NCBI RefSeq assembly: GCF_031143425.1
Contig: NC_090445.1
Coordinates: 821,846,817 to 821,910,816, forward strand
Length of the DNA stretch: 64,000 nucleotides
Origin: Pleurodeles waltl
Taxonomy: Eukaryota > Chordata > Amphibia > Caudata > Salamandridae
Reading direction: 5' to 3'
Translations under genes and position numbers: made by a program
Shown here: positions 11,799 through 23,455 of the stretch, piece after piece
Position numbering within the stretch: position 1 is the stretch's first letter
Layout: the number at the start of each line of letters is the position of its first letter
The notes under the pieces: model-generated
Database searches by the model: none
Told to the model about the DNA's origin: nothing
The model's input: only the letters and a program-made list of their open reading frames with translations

Positions 11799-12064
11799 GG
11801 GGTGGTGTGGGTGATGTGTGGGATGGTGTGTGTAGTGATAAGTGGTGTGCTATTTAGTGGTGTGTTGTGTGAGGTGCGTGGAAGTTCTGTGGGTGATGGT
11901 ATTGTGTGCCTGTGGATGCTTGGTAGTTGTTTGTGGTGTCTCTCTATGGCCTTAATTCGGGATTTTGGTCATAGGGGCTTGTGGGTGATGTGGGTGTGTG
12001 TTTTATATTGTATTGGGTGTATGGTTGCGGTGTGTGTATGTGTATCAGGTGTGTGTGTTTCGAA

Positions 12065-12330
12065 ACGTTCGTTCCGCCATGAGACTGACCCTGTTACGTG
12101 GATTATTGCCAATCGGCCATGTAACTTAGTGTGGTGCGCTAATTTTCTCTTTTGCCTCGTCAGTTTGCACTGCGTGGTGGTATGTTGTTTCTTCCTGCTC
12201 CTTGTTTTCAGCATCCTGCTGTTTCTTTGCGATGTCTGTGGGGTCTTTTTTTTTTTGTTTCTTTTTTTTTTTTATATACAGTTTTATGTAGCGTGAACAC
12301 GACACAAAGGTATTAAACACATTCATTTTG
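12065..12330 (-). repeat. SINE-like dispersed repeat after Harbinger copy 1
   Basis: Read on the minus strand, a block with GTAACAGGGTCAGT preceded by a GGCAAAAGAG-type block also occurs on the plus strand at about 19460-19620. The two copies share several short words in the same order but differ between them, so this is an old dispersed family. A T-rich stretch (12247-12272) separates it from the MIR-like sequence to the right. Confidence 0.5.
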
Positions 12331-12445
12331 GTAGCAGAGATTTTGTGACTTGCCCGGAATCACAGGATGTTGACGACACTCGAACTGTGTCGCCCGGCTC
12401 CAAAGTCAGCAGCTCTGGCCCTTATACCACATCTTCTCCCCTAGG
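12331..12445 (+). repeat. MIR/L2-type SINE 3' part
   Basis: The sequence GTGACTTGCCCGGAATCACA is followed in the expected order by an ACTCGAACTG block, CCGGCTCCAAAGTC and CTTATACCACA. This matches the 3' half of vertebrate MIR/L2 elements (TTGCCCAAGGTCACA, GGATTCGAACC, CTCCAGAGTC, CTTAACCACTA). It lacks a complete tRNA-like head. Identification is from memory of the MIR consensus. Confidence 0.6.
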
Positions 12446-14374
12446 GCTCTTTGTTTGGTGTGTGTTCGGACAATCTGGGATTTTTTTTTTATATATAGCG
12501 CTTCGTAATACAGGTTCTGCCATTTCATAGTGCTGCAAAGCAGATGCCATTCTTAACAAAATTACTATAATTAATTTGCATTGACCATTGCAGAGATGAA
12601 AAAGCTATATCAGAATTGTAATCTGTGACATTCTCGTTCTGTCAAGACCTCTGCAGTGGGTGCATCAACCAACTGACTTGAGTAGAGCTTAACACTAGGT
12701 GATAGCACGTGCTCTTGATAACCTCCGGAGGGCCACCAACAAAACACAGAGGTTAGTTATAGGCAAGAAGATGGTGAAAGGTGTTGTCTCCAAAATGGTG
12801 TAAAAGGAGTCATGACCCTAGACCCAAGCACTTCACAGCCTCAAGCTTGATAGAAAAAATATCTAGCCTTTGAATATAAATTTGGCCCCTTCTAATAGAG
12901 TTCAGTTAGTAGAGGCAGCCATTTTCCTAACCCTGTAGTGCAAAGAAGCTAACACAAGTGAGAGGAGCAGCATTTCACAGGGCACAAAAGTGGAGCAAAC
13001 TCCATTACTTCCTCCTCTCAGAATTCACTTGTGTCATGGCTTTGACACCCCCTCACATCTACTGCAACCTTGCAGATGCCACTTCCACTGTCTAAAACAG
13101 CTCTCGAATAGCACTGCTTCCTGGTTAGAGGCCCCACCTCGGATACCCCCCCACCCCAGTCGCTTTAATAAGTGCAAGGCGCTTCCCCAGCCCTCTGGAC
13201 TCCTATGTATAATATTACAGCCAGTCAGTAGGAATAAGGCAAAAACACTCCTAAGATGGCGGCCTTGTTGTGTCCTCTCTTCTGCAACGACAAGCGTGGA
13301 AGGGTTGCTGTGGCACCTGACATACATCTACTACACTCCAACCCAAAACACACAGGTAAAAGGCATCATCATTTACAGCACCAATACCTCTAACTCTCAC
13401 AAAGGTGAGACATATCGCATTGCAAATGCTTGTTGTAAATGGGATGTAAAGTTCCATGAATCTGGAACTTTATTTTCCTCAGTGCAAGCATTGAACATTT
13501 TGCATAGGTGGCTACTCCAAAAAGCTTGGTCATTTTTTAAATACTGCTGCAGGAAGGTTGTTTGAACCGGGAACACCGCTGCTTCTACAGAGCCATAATC
13601 TCTCTTCTATTTTTTGTTCCCTGAAGTTTAAGGAAGATGACCCACTGTGTGTATATGATGATAACTCCTCCACATTCTTGTTATAATATAGTTTGGAGAT
13701 ATGATCTACCCACTGTTCCTCTAACACAGCATTACCTAGGCCTCCACCAGGTCCTCCCTCGGGTTGGTTAATGATGGATCAAAGCGACTTGCTGTTTATC
13801 TTACAAGCCTCCATGATTCTGATCCCGCGTTCCATGATTTAATCGACCATTTGGATATACATTTCAGATGGAAAGATTCTAATTCTGAATCGCTGCAGAA
13901 CTGGTTGCTGGCTGGGGCAACAATTATTACACCACAGCTCAGTAGACATCACTTTGCTGAGACCTACATTCACAGCACACCTGTATCAACATTTGGGTTA
14001 ATGTTTCTACACATTTCTGAAAAATCAGTGACATATTTGTTGTAAATGAGATGCAGGATTTATTTCCCAGTACCTATTTTAAAACAAAAAAATATTTTGA
14101 AATGTGCCATTTGAAAATAGAGAGATGAAAAGGCAAAAAACAGACATCTTGCAAACATCTAGAATTTTACAAAGGAGGCTCCATTTGTAGTGAAGAGCAG
14201 CCAAGGTGCGTAAGAGCTGTGGTTGAAAGTGAAGACACTTTTAAATGTTAAGTGTGATGTATGTGAGTGAACACAAGCACAGAAAGCTCCTTATTGTATT
14301 GGAAGAGAGGTGCCAGATATCGGAATGTCAAAAAGGACACTATTTCAGAGTGGTGAAATTATGTAAACAATAGA
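12446..14374. other. Intergenic sequence with one dispersed repeat
   Basis: No gene recognised. 13330-13445 contains a dispersed repeat (see its own entry). 12480-12530 has a T-run followed by TATATATAGCGCTTCGTAAT, resembling the start of a vertebrate SINE tail. The open frame 12990-13565 has no recognisable domain and spans the dispersed repeat, so it is not called as a gene. Confidence 0.5.
13330..13445 (+). repeat. Dispersed SINE-like repeat, copy a
   Basis: The blocks CTCTAACTCTCACAAAGGTG and GCATTGCAAATGCTTGT recur at 53900-54010 in the same orientation and, in part, inverted at 19345-19400. Three copies in 41 kb with different flanks indicate a dispersed repeat family. Confidence 0.65.
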
Positions 14375-17300
14375 GCAGAGGAGTGGGAACCACATACATT
14401 TCACTACCTTGGCAATCGTATATACCATGACCCTCGTGACCTGATTGATGACAACCTCACTTGAGCAATAGCCTCTTTAAGACCACAATTGACATTCTGA
14501 AGCACCCTCCCACTCACTGTGCAGGAATCAGTGGTGCTATCCAAAATGGTGATGCTCCCTCAACTTCTATGCTATTTCCAGGATTTACCGATACATGTAC
14601 CGAGTTCCACCTTCTGCACACTGCACAGCATGCTGGGAACCTTTATAAGGAACAAGGGACGGTGGAGTGTTGCTTCACGCAAACTCCAACTACCCGTCAA
14701 CAAGGGTGGACTAGGTGCTTCTGACTTTGAGCACTTTTATCTGCCAGCACAGCTGCAATGGCCATCCCGATGGCTGGTGGGTTGACATCTAGTGGAATTA
14801 GGCCTACTCGTACCTGACCGCACCAGTCACTAGGTACATGAAATGTTATTCCCCTCTGGGAAGCTCCTCCACAATCTAATTACCTTCTATTCATTGCATA
14901 CCACAGTTACAATAGAAGTCTTCGGGTTGCTCTGACACTGAACCCATACTCACCCGAGATCCATATTAGTTTGATATGCCCCTTTAAGGAAATCCTTGCG
15001 AGGGAGGGGATGGAACTCTGGGAGACAGAGGGGTTGGACACATTGGGCATACTATTTTAAGATATTGACCTTGTTAGAAATGGGGTCTTTGGTTGGCAGT
15101 CAAGTTACCCCTGTCCAAACAAGGACCCTCACTCTAGTCCGGGTAAGTCACACACAATCCAAATTATCCTGTGCCCACCCTCTGGTAGCTTGGCACTGAG
15201 CAGTCAGGCTTAACTTAGAAGGCAATGTATTTGTGCAATGAATCTTACCACACCACTATATAGAACCACACAACTATACCACACAGTGTCTAGAAAAATA
15301 TATAATATTTATCTAGATAAATGCAGGTCAAAACAATTAAAGATGCAATAAGTAAATGTTGAGATATCACTGAAAAGTGATAGAAAGTGTCTTAAGTCTT
15401 TTAGAAGCAAGCAAAGTCTCTTTCAAGCACAAAGTACCTGGTTTGTATGAAAAATCTCCGCAAAGAACCGCAGAGGAGGAGATGCGTGGAAACAAAGGGG
15501 TGTGCGTCAATTTCTCAGGCCACACATGGCAATGCGTCGTTTAGTTTTCATGCAGGGACGGCTGTGCGGCGGTTTCTGGCGCTCAGTCTTGGATCCTCTT
15601 CGGGTTGCGGGGTTTTCAGACGCCCTGGGGACGATGCGTGGATTTCCTACGCTGGCAGGACGAAGTCACAGGAGCTGCGTCGATCCGGTGGGCATTGCGT
15701 CAAATTTTCTACCGCAAGGCAGGCGCTGCGTCAATTCCTCTCTGGAAGTCAGACTGCATCATTCCAGCTCAGCTGTGCGTCGATCCAGTGGCCCGTGCGT
15801 CGAATTTCCGGTCGCTACGCTGGCGCTGTGTCGATCTTCTTGTTGCGAAGTTGGACTGTGTCGTTCCCGAAATTTTCACCGCAGTGCAGGCTGTGCATCG
15901 TTTCTGGCAGGCTGTGCGCCACACAAGGAGTCCTTCTTGTAGAGATGAAGTCTTTTTGGTCTCAAAACTTCAGGGAACAGGAGGCAAGCTCTATCCCAGC
16001 CTTTGGAGAGCACTTCTTCACCTCAGACAGAGAGCAGCAAGGCAGCAGTCCTTCACAGAAAGTAGACAGGTGAGTCCTTTGGGCAGCCAGGCAGTTCTTC
16101 TTGGCAGGATGCAGGTTCTGGTTCCAGTTTCTTCTCCAGGAAGTGTCTGAGTTGGTAGGGGCAGAGGCCATGTTTATATACACAAATGTGACTTTGAAGT
16201 GGGGGAGACTTCAATGAGTGGCTTAGAAGTGCACAAGGTCCCCTTTCAGTTCAATCCTGTCTGCCGGGGTCCCAGTAGGGGGTGTGGCAGTCCTTTGTGT
16301 GAGGGCAGGCTACTGTCCTTTGACATGCAAGTGTCAGGCCCCGCCCTCCGAGCCAAGGAAGACCCATTCAAAATGCAGATGAATGCAAGTGAGGCTGAGT
16401 ATCCTGTGTTTGGGGTGTGTCTGAGTGAATGCACAAGGGGCTGTCAACTAAACCCAGCCAGACGTGGATTGTAAGGCACAGAAAAATGTAAGTGTAGAGA
16501 AATGCTCACTTTCTAAAAGTGGCATTCCTAAAATAGTGATATTAAATCCAACTTCACCAGTCAGCAGGATTTTGTATCACCATTCTGGCCATACTAAATA
16601 TGACTTTCCTACTCCTTTCAGACCAGCAGCTACCACTCAAACAATGAATGAGGGCAGCCCCAATGTTAGCCTATAAAGGGAGCAGGCCTCACTGCAGTGT
16701 AAAAATGAATTTAGGAGTTTTACACAACGAGGACATGTAAACTACACTGGTACATGTCTTGCCTTTTGCCTACACTGCAGCCTGCCCTATGGGTTACCTA
16801 GGGCATACCTTAGGGGTGTCTTATATGTAGAAAAAAGGGAGTTTTAGGCTTGGCAAGTACTTTTAAATGCCAAGTCGAATTGGCAGTGAAACTGCACACA
16901 CGAGCCTTGCAATGGCAAGCCTGAGACAAGGTTAAGGGGCTACTTAAGTGGGTGGCACAATCAGTGCTGCAGGCCCACTAGTAGCATTTAATATACAGGC
17001 CCTGGGCACATATAGTGCACTCTGCTAGGGACTTAGAAGTGAATTAATAGTCCAATTGGGTATGATCCAATGTTACCATGTTTAAAGGGAGAGAGTATAT
17101 GCACTTTAGCACTGCTTATCAGTGGTAAAGTGTGCAGTCATAAAAACAGCAAAAATAGTATCTAAAAAGTGGAGGGAGGCAGGCAAAAAGTTAGGGGTGA
17201 CCACTCTAAGGCTGTCAGGTCTAACAGACCTCATACCATTTGAGCAACTTAGCACCAATCATAATTTACCACTGGGTCATTTCTTAGCATACCATGCCCT

Positions 17301-17690
17301 GCTAGCTAAACTACAGAGGAACTGGCATATTGTAGACACAGAACCTTATACACATCCTCTGGTTAATTCATTTCATATAATGGGTAGTGGTAAACCCTTG
17401 GTTACATGGTTTATAGGTGCACTGGCACAAAGACCACACGCTACTCTGCAACCCACTAGGCAGTGCTGGGAGGGCGACTTTGGTTGCGCCTTCACAAAGA
17501 AGGAATGAGACTGAATACTCCTTTACCCACGTAAAGTCTTGTGAGATGCTAAATTTCTATATCTACAGCATAATATCTTGCTATCTTGCACAGGGTGTAC
17601 CTCACACCTGCAGGCCTGCACAGAATGCATGGGAGCCCGTCCAACTGCAAAGGAATATAGTTGGAAAAATTTAATGTATAAAAGTCAGTC
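14375..17690 (+). pseudogene. L1 ORF2 C-terminal relic, split by an LTR
   Basis: The 3' part of an L1-type retrotransposon ORF2, after the catalytic core. Translated blocks in order: FHYLGNRIYHDPRDLIDDNL (14395-14455), a KMVMLPQLLCYFQDLPIHVP block (about 14545-14605), a GGLGASDF block (about 14705), then after the inserted LTR an LIPFEQL...LPLGHFL block (17229-17290), and HRVYLTPAGLHRM near 17590. Stops and frame changes are frequent, so the relic is dead. The LTR lies between 15071 and 17227; when it is skipped the relic reads GILF-stop-DIDLIPFEQL across the junction. The 5' part of ORF2 is missing. Confidence 0.8.
15072..17226. mobile_element. Solo LTR, 2,155 bp, in an L1 relic
   Basis: The insert starts TGTTAGAAATGG and ends GGTCTAACA, so the termini are TGTTAGA and its inverse TCTAACA, as expected of an LTR. 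GACCT flanks it on both sides (15067-15071 and 17227-17231), a 5-bp target duplication. No internal repetition of the first part was found, so it is one LTR, not an LTR pair with internal sequence, and no gag, pol or env is inside. A CpG-rich section at about 15480-15950 repeats GTGCGTCGAT-like words. The length is unusual for an LTR. The superfamily cannot be set from the sequence alone. Confidence 0.8.
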
Positions 17691-18934
17691 AAGTACACAG
17701 AAAGTAAGAAAGTGGAAAATTAGAAATTCATAAAACAAGGAGACATGGGAAAGGGCAGGAAAGAGAAAGAACTTCAGGAGAAAATGCATTGAGGGTCCAG
17801 AGTACAGATATGGGCTTGCCCCGCTATGTAAATGTTTTAAACCTTACATACGTAAGTTTTGAACCAGATCTCCAATGCTGAATCCTCCATCTTTGAGCTT
17901 GCATGCTGTGAACTAGACACCATGCCAAAGGATGAGACGGCATGGTTTCTACCCAATCAACTCTTGAAACTGTATCCTGATATATATCAGAACAGAATTA
18001 GCCTCTTCACTAATTTAAACCATTTTTTTTTCTGGGAATTATAGAGGTATTTTACAATATCCGCCTGTAGTCTTTTTTATCTATTTTCCCTTGGGTGAAA
18101 TTTTGTTTATTTCAAGACTTGTTTTATATTTTGTATTAGATTGTCTCTTTGTTTCTTTACATCTGACCTGTAGTATTGTTTGACGACGTGCTGCACATGT
18201 CTTCCCTGTACCTTCTCTGATTAAGGCCTTGCTGCATAGTCCCAAATGCCCATGCTATGAGTAAAGCACTGCTGCCTGATCCAAACTGCAAAGGTTGGTC
18301 ACTGGGATTCCACACAGAAACTGTCAGCTGGCAAAGTGTCTCAGGAGGCTGGTGCGTGTGCTGCGGAGTGCTGTCACAAGGATGTAGTGGGGGCCCCTCC
18401 ACAGCCTTCCTTGCTGCTGTGTGATGACCTCCCCCCCTTTCAATCACTGTGAGTGGATCATTATCTGTTATTTGCTGCGCTGTAAGTTGCAGAAAGCTGC
18501 AGAATGCGCTGTATGAAAAGTATCAATTCAGCGCTGAGTTGCCTTGTGTCTGCCTGTCAGCAGCACCAGGCTTTTCAGCCCATGCCACTCTGTTATAATA
18601 CTCAAACTTTTCATTTTCCTATTAGAAACTACAGACTAATATGTCTACAAGGATGTGCTTTACAGTTAAAGCCAAGACTGCCTAAGCATCTCATAAAGAC
18701 AGCTTCAGGGCTAAGATAAACTGGACAGCTTCAGGGCTACCATAAAGTGGCTAGAATTATTTGTAAAATTATGTGGTATACGTTGCAACTAAATTTAAGC
18801 GTCACGGAAGAAGCTTTGCATCTTCCAGGAAGGACTGTCAAAAAGTTGACGCTTGAATAATGAAGAGTATTGATGCAGACGTTGAGGGAGGCAACTCTGA
18901 TGCTGCTCCCAAGACGGGCAAATATAAGATGGAA
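17691..18934. other. Intergenic sequence, no gene recognised
   Basis: No coding, RNA or repeat identity could be supported. The flanks are L1 fragments of the same strand, so part may be decayed L1 sequence beyond recognition. Confidence 0.4.
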
Positions 18935-19140
18935 TGTTAGTGGTACAAACAGTTCTCATTACTGAAGAGATATAATGAGTCTTAATAGGGTGTTGGTAGC
19001 AAAACTGGCAGGCGTAACCCCTAAACTAATTACTGAAGACCAGACAAGCTTCATATCTGGCAGAAATACGATGCTGAGCTTCAAACAGATGTTTCTATTC
19101 GTAAATAACCACAAAAAAGCAGTTACAGTGGTCCGCCTAA
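18935..19140 (+). pseudogene. L1 reverse-transcriptase fragment
   Basis: The translated blocks LNRVLVAKLAG, LITEDQTSFISGRNT and VVRLNA match the finger/palm start of L1 ORF2 reverse transcriptase (the usual form is LANRL..LI..DQ.GFI.GR, then LDAEKAFD). The match stops inside the LDA block at about 19140, where a different repeat begins. It is a short dead fragment and may derive from the same L1 relic as 14375-17690, rearranged. Confidence 0.65.
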
Positions 19141-19670
19141 ATGCATGTAAACAGCACTTTACCCTTGTGGGCAATACATGCAATACATTTGAGAGTTCTG
19201 GCAACAGCATGATATTCTTGCAATGGAAAAATAACTCCTGTACTCCAACATAAGGGGGAGCGTAACGATTTTATAAAGCACCCACCGCCGGCCGCCGCTG
19301 GGAGGGAGTGGAATGGTGGAAGAAACAGGGAGGGGTGGGAAGAAATAACAAGCATTTGCAATGCAATGGGTCTTGCGCTTGCTCGAGTTAGTGCTGTTAA
19401 CGTTGTAAGTTCCTAACTGGTTTTTTCTTGCCACATACATTGAAAATGAAAAGTAAAACAGTTGACACAAGTGAGCCGATTCAAAGCGCCACGGCTGCCA
19501 TGAGCGCGAAGGAGAGACACGAGAGGAAAAGGAAGTCCGCTCGCAGTCAAACTGTTGGCAAAAGAGCAATTATCAATGTAACAGGGTCAGTATCCAAGGC
19601 GCTAACCAAACCGCCCCAAGGAGGGACAAACCTAAAGCATTTACCAATGATGACAAAGGCTTTTTGAACG
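19141..19670. repeat. Dispersed SINE-like repeats, composite
   Basis: Two pieces. 19345-19400 contains, inverted, the ACAAGCATTTGCAATGCAAT block of the repeat at 13380-13440 and 53950-54010. 19460-19620 contains the GTAACAGGGTCAGT block also seen, inverted, at 12065-12200. Their adjacency here may mean both are parts of one longer family. The open frame 19428-19667 is basic-rich but lies entirely in this repeat. Confidence 0.5.
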
Positions 19671-21153
19671 GTAAGTCCACAAGTGAGTGATAGTGATGGC
19701 CATGCGCGAGGCGTGGTTAAAAGCCCACAGAGATTACAGCAGGTAAAAGTGCTTGCACGCTCGACCTAAAAAAATGCTATTAGACACTGCAAGTAGAAAA
19801 TAGCCAGCGGAGGGACACTAATCAAAGCTACTTAATCTGTACTTGGTTTGTGTGCCACACAAGGAAAAGGAAGTGATGCAAGGTGAGCATTACCGAATGA
19901 GAAGGCAGCAAAGAAGAGTGATAATGATGCCAACGAATGGTAACCTATGGGCAGGTTCCAACCGACTGCAGAACATGTGTCTCGCAAGGGAGAGCGCATG
20001 CTCTTGCAGGCTAAACCCCAAAAAAATCACAGAAGGGGTAAGCATCAATCAGCAGCTAAATTTGGTTGACTCTAGTTTACTGGCATCAATTCAACCAAAT
20101 CATAGAAAATGCAATATATACTTTTAACGTGCCCTGCGATCCTCTGGGAAATCAGAAGAAGTGACATTACACGACCTTTGACCATAATCAGAGTCCATTG
20201 GAAGCTTTTCTAAACAGTGTTTATTAAAATCCAGAGGCTACCAAATGTAATTGGTAACGGCATTGGGAGAAAATAACCAGCTACTAACAAAGACGAAAAA
20301 AACATACTTGCTGAGGTCATTGGACAGGTGGGATAAAGCAAGTGTTACAGGAAGTGGCATATGTTATGTGCTATAGAAAATTGCCTACAATTAACAAGCT
20401 ATTTACTTTAATCCCTGCCACACCCGCCGTCACTCCTGCTGCATGTTGCATCTGTCACAAGAACACAAGGGAGGGGGGACTGATGAAACGGGGCATGTGT
20501 CACCCATTCTTAGCACGGTATCCCTTTAGTATGAGTACTACTAGGGGACGATAGTCAAGGGAGTTCTAAAACACAAGAAGAAAAGTGGTGTGTATTCTTC
20601 CCACTGATCCTCCCTCTGCTTCTGTCAGTGTGAGTTAAATGAGGGTTTACAAGGAATCTATGGCATTACCTGTCCTGTCTTCCTTTCACCTCCCCATGAG
20701 CATGGAAGGTGATTGTCTGAGTCTCCCAGTGTGAAGTAAGCCTTTCGAAGACCCATTTACCTTTTCAGTAATAACACAGACTGGCAGAGAAGTGCGCATC
20801 TTCAAGAATGCTACACTTTGGCTTGGAGTCCTAATCCCTTCCTGCCTCGTGGCCTGTGGCATTTCGTCCTGCATCTGGCGGAGCTATTCATAAACCTCCT
20901 ATAATTGAAAATCGATGCCAGAAATGAGCTGAGTTTCTAACTAACGGGCTGCAAGATCTTGCAAATTTACTGCAAGTGCAGCAAACTTTTGGTGCAAAGG
21001 TCAAATGCTTTGATGAGTTAATTGCGATTCAAGCACAGTAAAGGGAGGTAAAGAAGCTCGATTATTTCTAAATGGTCAGGGGCCAAGGCAAGTGCCATGC
21101 AGAGTAGCTCAAGGCACATGCTCCCGAACCCGAGCACTTATTCACTGACAATG

Positions 21154-21197
<44 letters not shown>

Positions 21198-21349
21198 TTC
21201 AATGGTGCCACTCTGACGGATATCTAATCATTAAACATTGTTGACGTCTGTACATCACATTAATAGAGATTTGCATGCGACTGAAGTCTAGATTCCTAGA
21301 ATCTAGCAGATAAAGAGATAGAAAAACTGGTATAGACGTCATCAGTAAA
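19671..21349. other. Intergenic sequence, no gene recognised
   Basis: Nothing recognised apart from the AC microsatellite at 21157-21195. Confidence 0.5.
21157..21195. repeat. (AC)n microsatellite
   Basis: An uninterrupted AC dinucleotide run of 39 bases. Confidence 0.95.
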
Positions 21350-21892
21350 TTACTTTGAAAAAACGTTTAGGATCAGTCAATAGCGCCATAACAGTATGGA
21401 ATGCATATAAGCCTGTGCACAGGGGAATGTTGATATCAAAGAAAGTGTGGTCTCTAAAAGAACAGGAAATTCAAGAAACTGGACGATGCATATATATGAA
21501 ACCCTTTGCCACAATTGGAGAGACATCTCCAGACAAAGCAAGAGGAATAGAAGGCTTTGTTCTCTAATTAAGCTTCCTTGCATACAAATATAAGGAGCCA
21601 TAAAAGTTTACATGAGGTGGCCAACAAGGCTCGGAAATTGTTCCCCTGCCTCCAGAAAAAAGATGATGCCTTATGCCATACAGGGCAGAAAAGTGATTTA
21701 AACTTTCACTGACTATTTTCTATGAAACTAAGCTATTGTGTACACAACGAATGGGGGGGAGGTGGTTGAACTTCATGTCAATGTCCTTTGCCCAAGCTCA
21801 CTAAAAATACAAAGGACATTGATGGAAGTGAGACTTCCAATCGCAGAGATAGAAACTGCACTAGCACAGCTTCAGACAGTCACCAGGACCTA

Positions 21893-22150
21893 GGGGGGTC
21901 ATTACAACCCTGGCGGACGGTGTTAAAGCGGCGGTAAGACCGCAAACAGGCCGGCTGTAAAAAAAAATGGGAATTATGACCGTGGCGGAAACCGCCAACA
22001 AAGACAGCCACTTTAACACTCCGACCGCCACGGCGGTACAGACAAACAGCTTGGCGGTCACCGCCAACAGACAGGCGGAAGACAATGTACCGCCCACAGT
22101 ATCACAACCTACCAATCCACCACCTTTTCCGGGGCGGATTCACCGCAGAC
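21893..22150. repeat. Left terminal and subterminal region, copy 2
   Basis: The terminal inverted repeat is followed by GC-rich sequence with repeated CCGCC/GGCGG words, including GGCGGTCACCGCC at about 22051, a near-palindrome. The right end (about 29960-30260) is likewise rich in GGCGG/CCGCC words. These are candidate protein-binding sites. Confidence 0.65.
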
Positions 22151-22788
22151 AAAAACACGGCGGAAACAGCCATTTCAAAGGGAAAACGCTCACCTCTACA
22201 CACTCCACGAGGAAGGAGGACACCATGGAACCGGAACTCCAAATTCTCCCTGCAATAGTCTTCCTGCTCCTATACGACCATCATCAATGCCGGCGCCGAA
22301 GACAACGGTGAGTACTGCACCTATGACATAGGGGAGGGGGAGGCAAAAGTCAGGGACACACACATGCAACACCCCCACCCCCACCCCGACCCTCACCGAC
22401 TACAACACACACACCAATGCATATCCAAACATTACAGTAACAACCCCCAAACCCCCCGGAAGAATGCAAAGACAAAAGGAAATGAGTTACAACCATTGTA
22501 ACATATCAAAATACAGTAACCAAATATATACAGATATATATACACATTCAACAAAATATACATCACGATTAGTAGTGCAGGTAATGCACCATTCATTGTC
22601 CGTGGACCACTGGGCCCAAAATGCATGGGCGAGGCCCACATCAGATACCTGATCAAAACGGAGAGAACACTGCCGGGGCATCAGATAGAAATACAACAGG
22701 CACCTCAGGGGGAAGGTAAGGGGGGGCACCTCAGCCGGATGAGTGCACCTCGCCAGATCCACGAGAGGGCTCCATGTCCATTGATGTA

Positions 22789-23215
22789 TCCTGGGGAGTG
22801 CAAAGCCACAGTCTCTCAAGTCTCTACAGTGGGTGGGTTGCCCACTGGACCATCCTGGGGAGTGCAAAGCCACAGTCTCTCAAGTCTCTACAGTGGGTGG
22901 GTTGCCCACTGTACCGTCCTGGGGAGTGCAAAGCCACAGTCTCTTAAGTCTCTACAGTGGGTGGGTTGCCCACTGGACCATCCTGGGGAGTGCAAAGCCA
23001 CAATAGCTCAAGTGGATAACAGTCTCCACTGGTTCTGGAGGGGGACTGGTGCCCAGATTGCTTCATCCTATGCAGGACAGACGGAGTGGATGTATGTCTC
23101 CACTGGTTCTGGAGGGGAACTGGTGCCCAGAGTGCTTCATCCTGTGCAGGACAGACGGAGTGGATGCATGTCTCCACTGGTTCTGGAGGGGGACTGGTGC
23201 CCAGAGTGCATCACT
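22789..23215. repeat. Subterminal tandem arrays, copy 2
   Basis: Two arrays homologous to those of copy 1: about 3.3 units of 64 bp (GGGGAGTGCAAAGCCACAGT core) to about 23000, then about 2.7 units of roughly 74 bp (TCTCCACTGGTTCTGGAGGG core). Unit number and spacer sequence differ from copy 1, so the arrays have expanded or contracted independently. Confidence 0.8.
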
Positions 23216-23455
23216 CTCCCCGTGACGGTCCCAGTTCCGTCACTGCCCCTGCCGCTCATGGGCTAGCGGTGCTTGAGTTGGCAGTCCTTGCCCTGTTCAG
23301 CGGTCTTTGCCCTGTTCAGCGGTGCTTGAGTTTGCAGTTACTGACCTGTTCAGCTGTGCTTGCCATGGCGGTCTTTGCCCTGTTCAGCGGTGCTTGCCCT
23401 GTTCAGCGGTGCTTGCCATGGCGGTCTTTGCCCTGTTCAGCGGTGCTTGCCCTGT

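Larger units (their letters stand above)
3591..12064. mobile_element. Harbinger copy 1, right end missing
   Basis: This is a PIF/Harbinger DNA transposon carrying three genes: MybL-A (minus), a HARBI1-like nuclease (plus) and MybL-B (minus). The left end starts GGTGGTCATTACAACCC and matches the left end of copy 2 at 21893. Similarity to copy 2 continues base for base through the tandem arrays, all three genes and the right subterminal region, then stops abruptly near 12064, where copy 2 continues for about 310 more bases to its terminal repeat. The right terminal repeat is therefore absent and the copy is probably immobile. The sequence after the break belongs to a different, SINE-like repeat. 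Confidence 0.9.

Noticed and set aside
12345..12430. Possible tRNA gene
   Set aside because: ACTCGAACTG resembles a B box, but no cloverleaf can be formed; the MIR/L2 tail explains it better.
15447..16150. Overlapping open frames inside the solo LTR
   Set aside because: They lie in the CpG-rich LTR core, with similar open frames in several phases and no domain.
18504..18719. Short open frame between L1 fragments
   Set aside because: No similarity to L1 or other proteins; length expected by chance.
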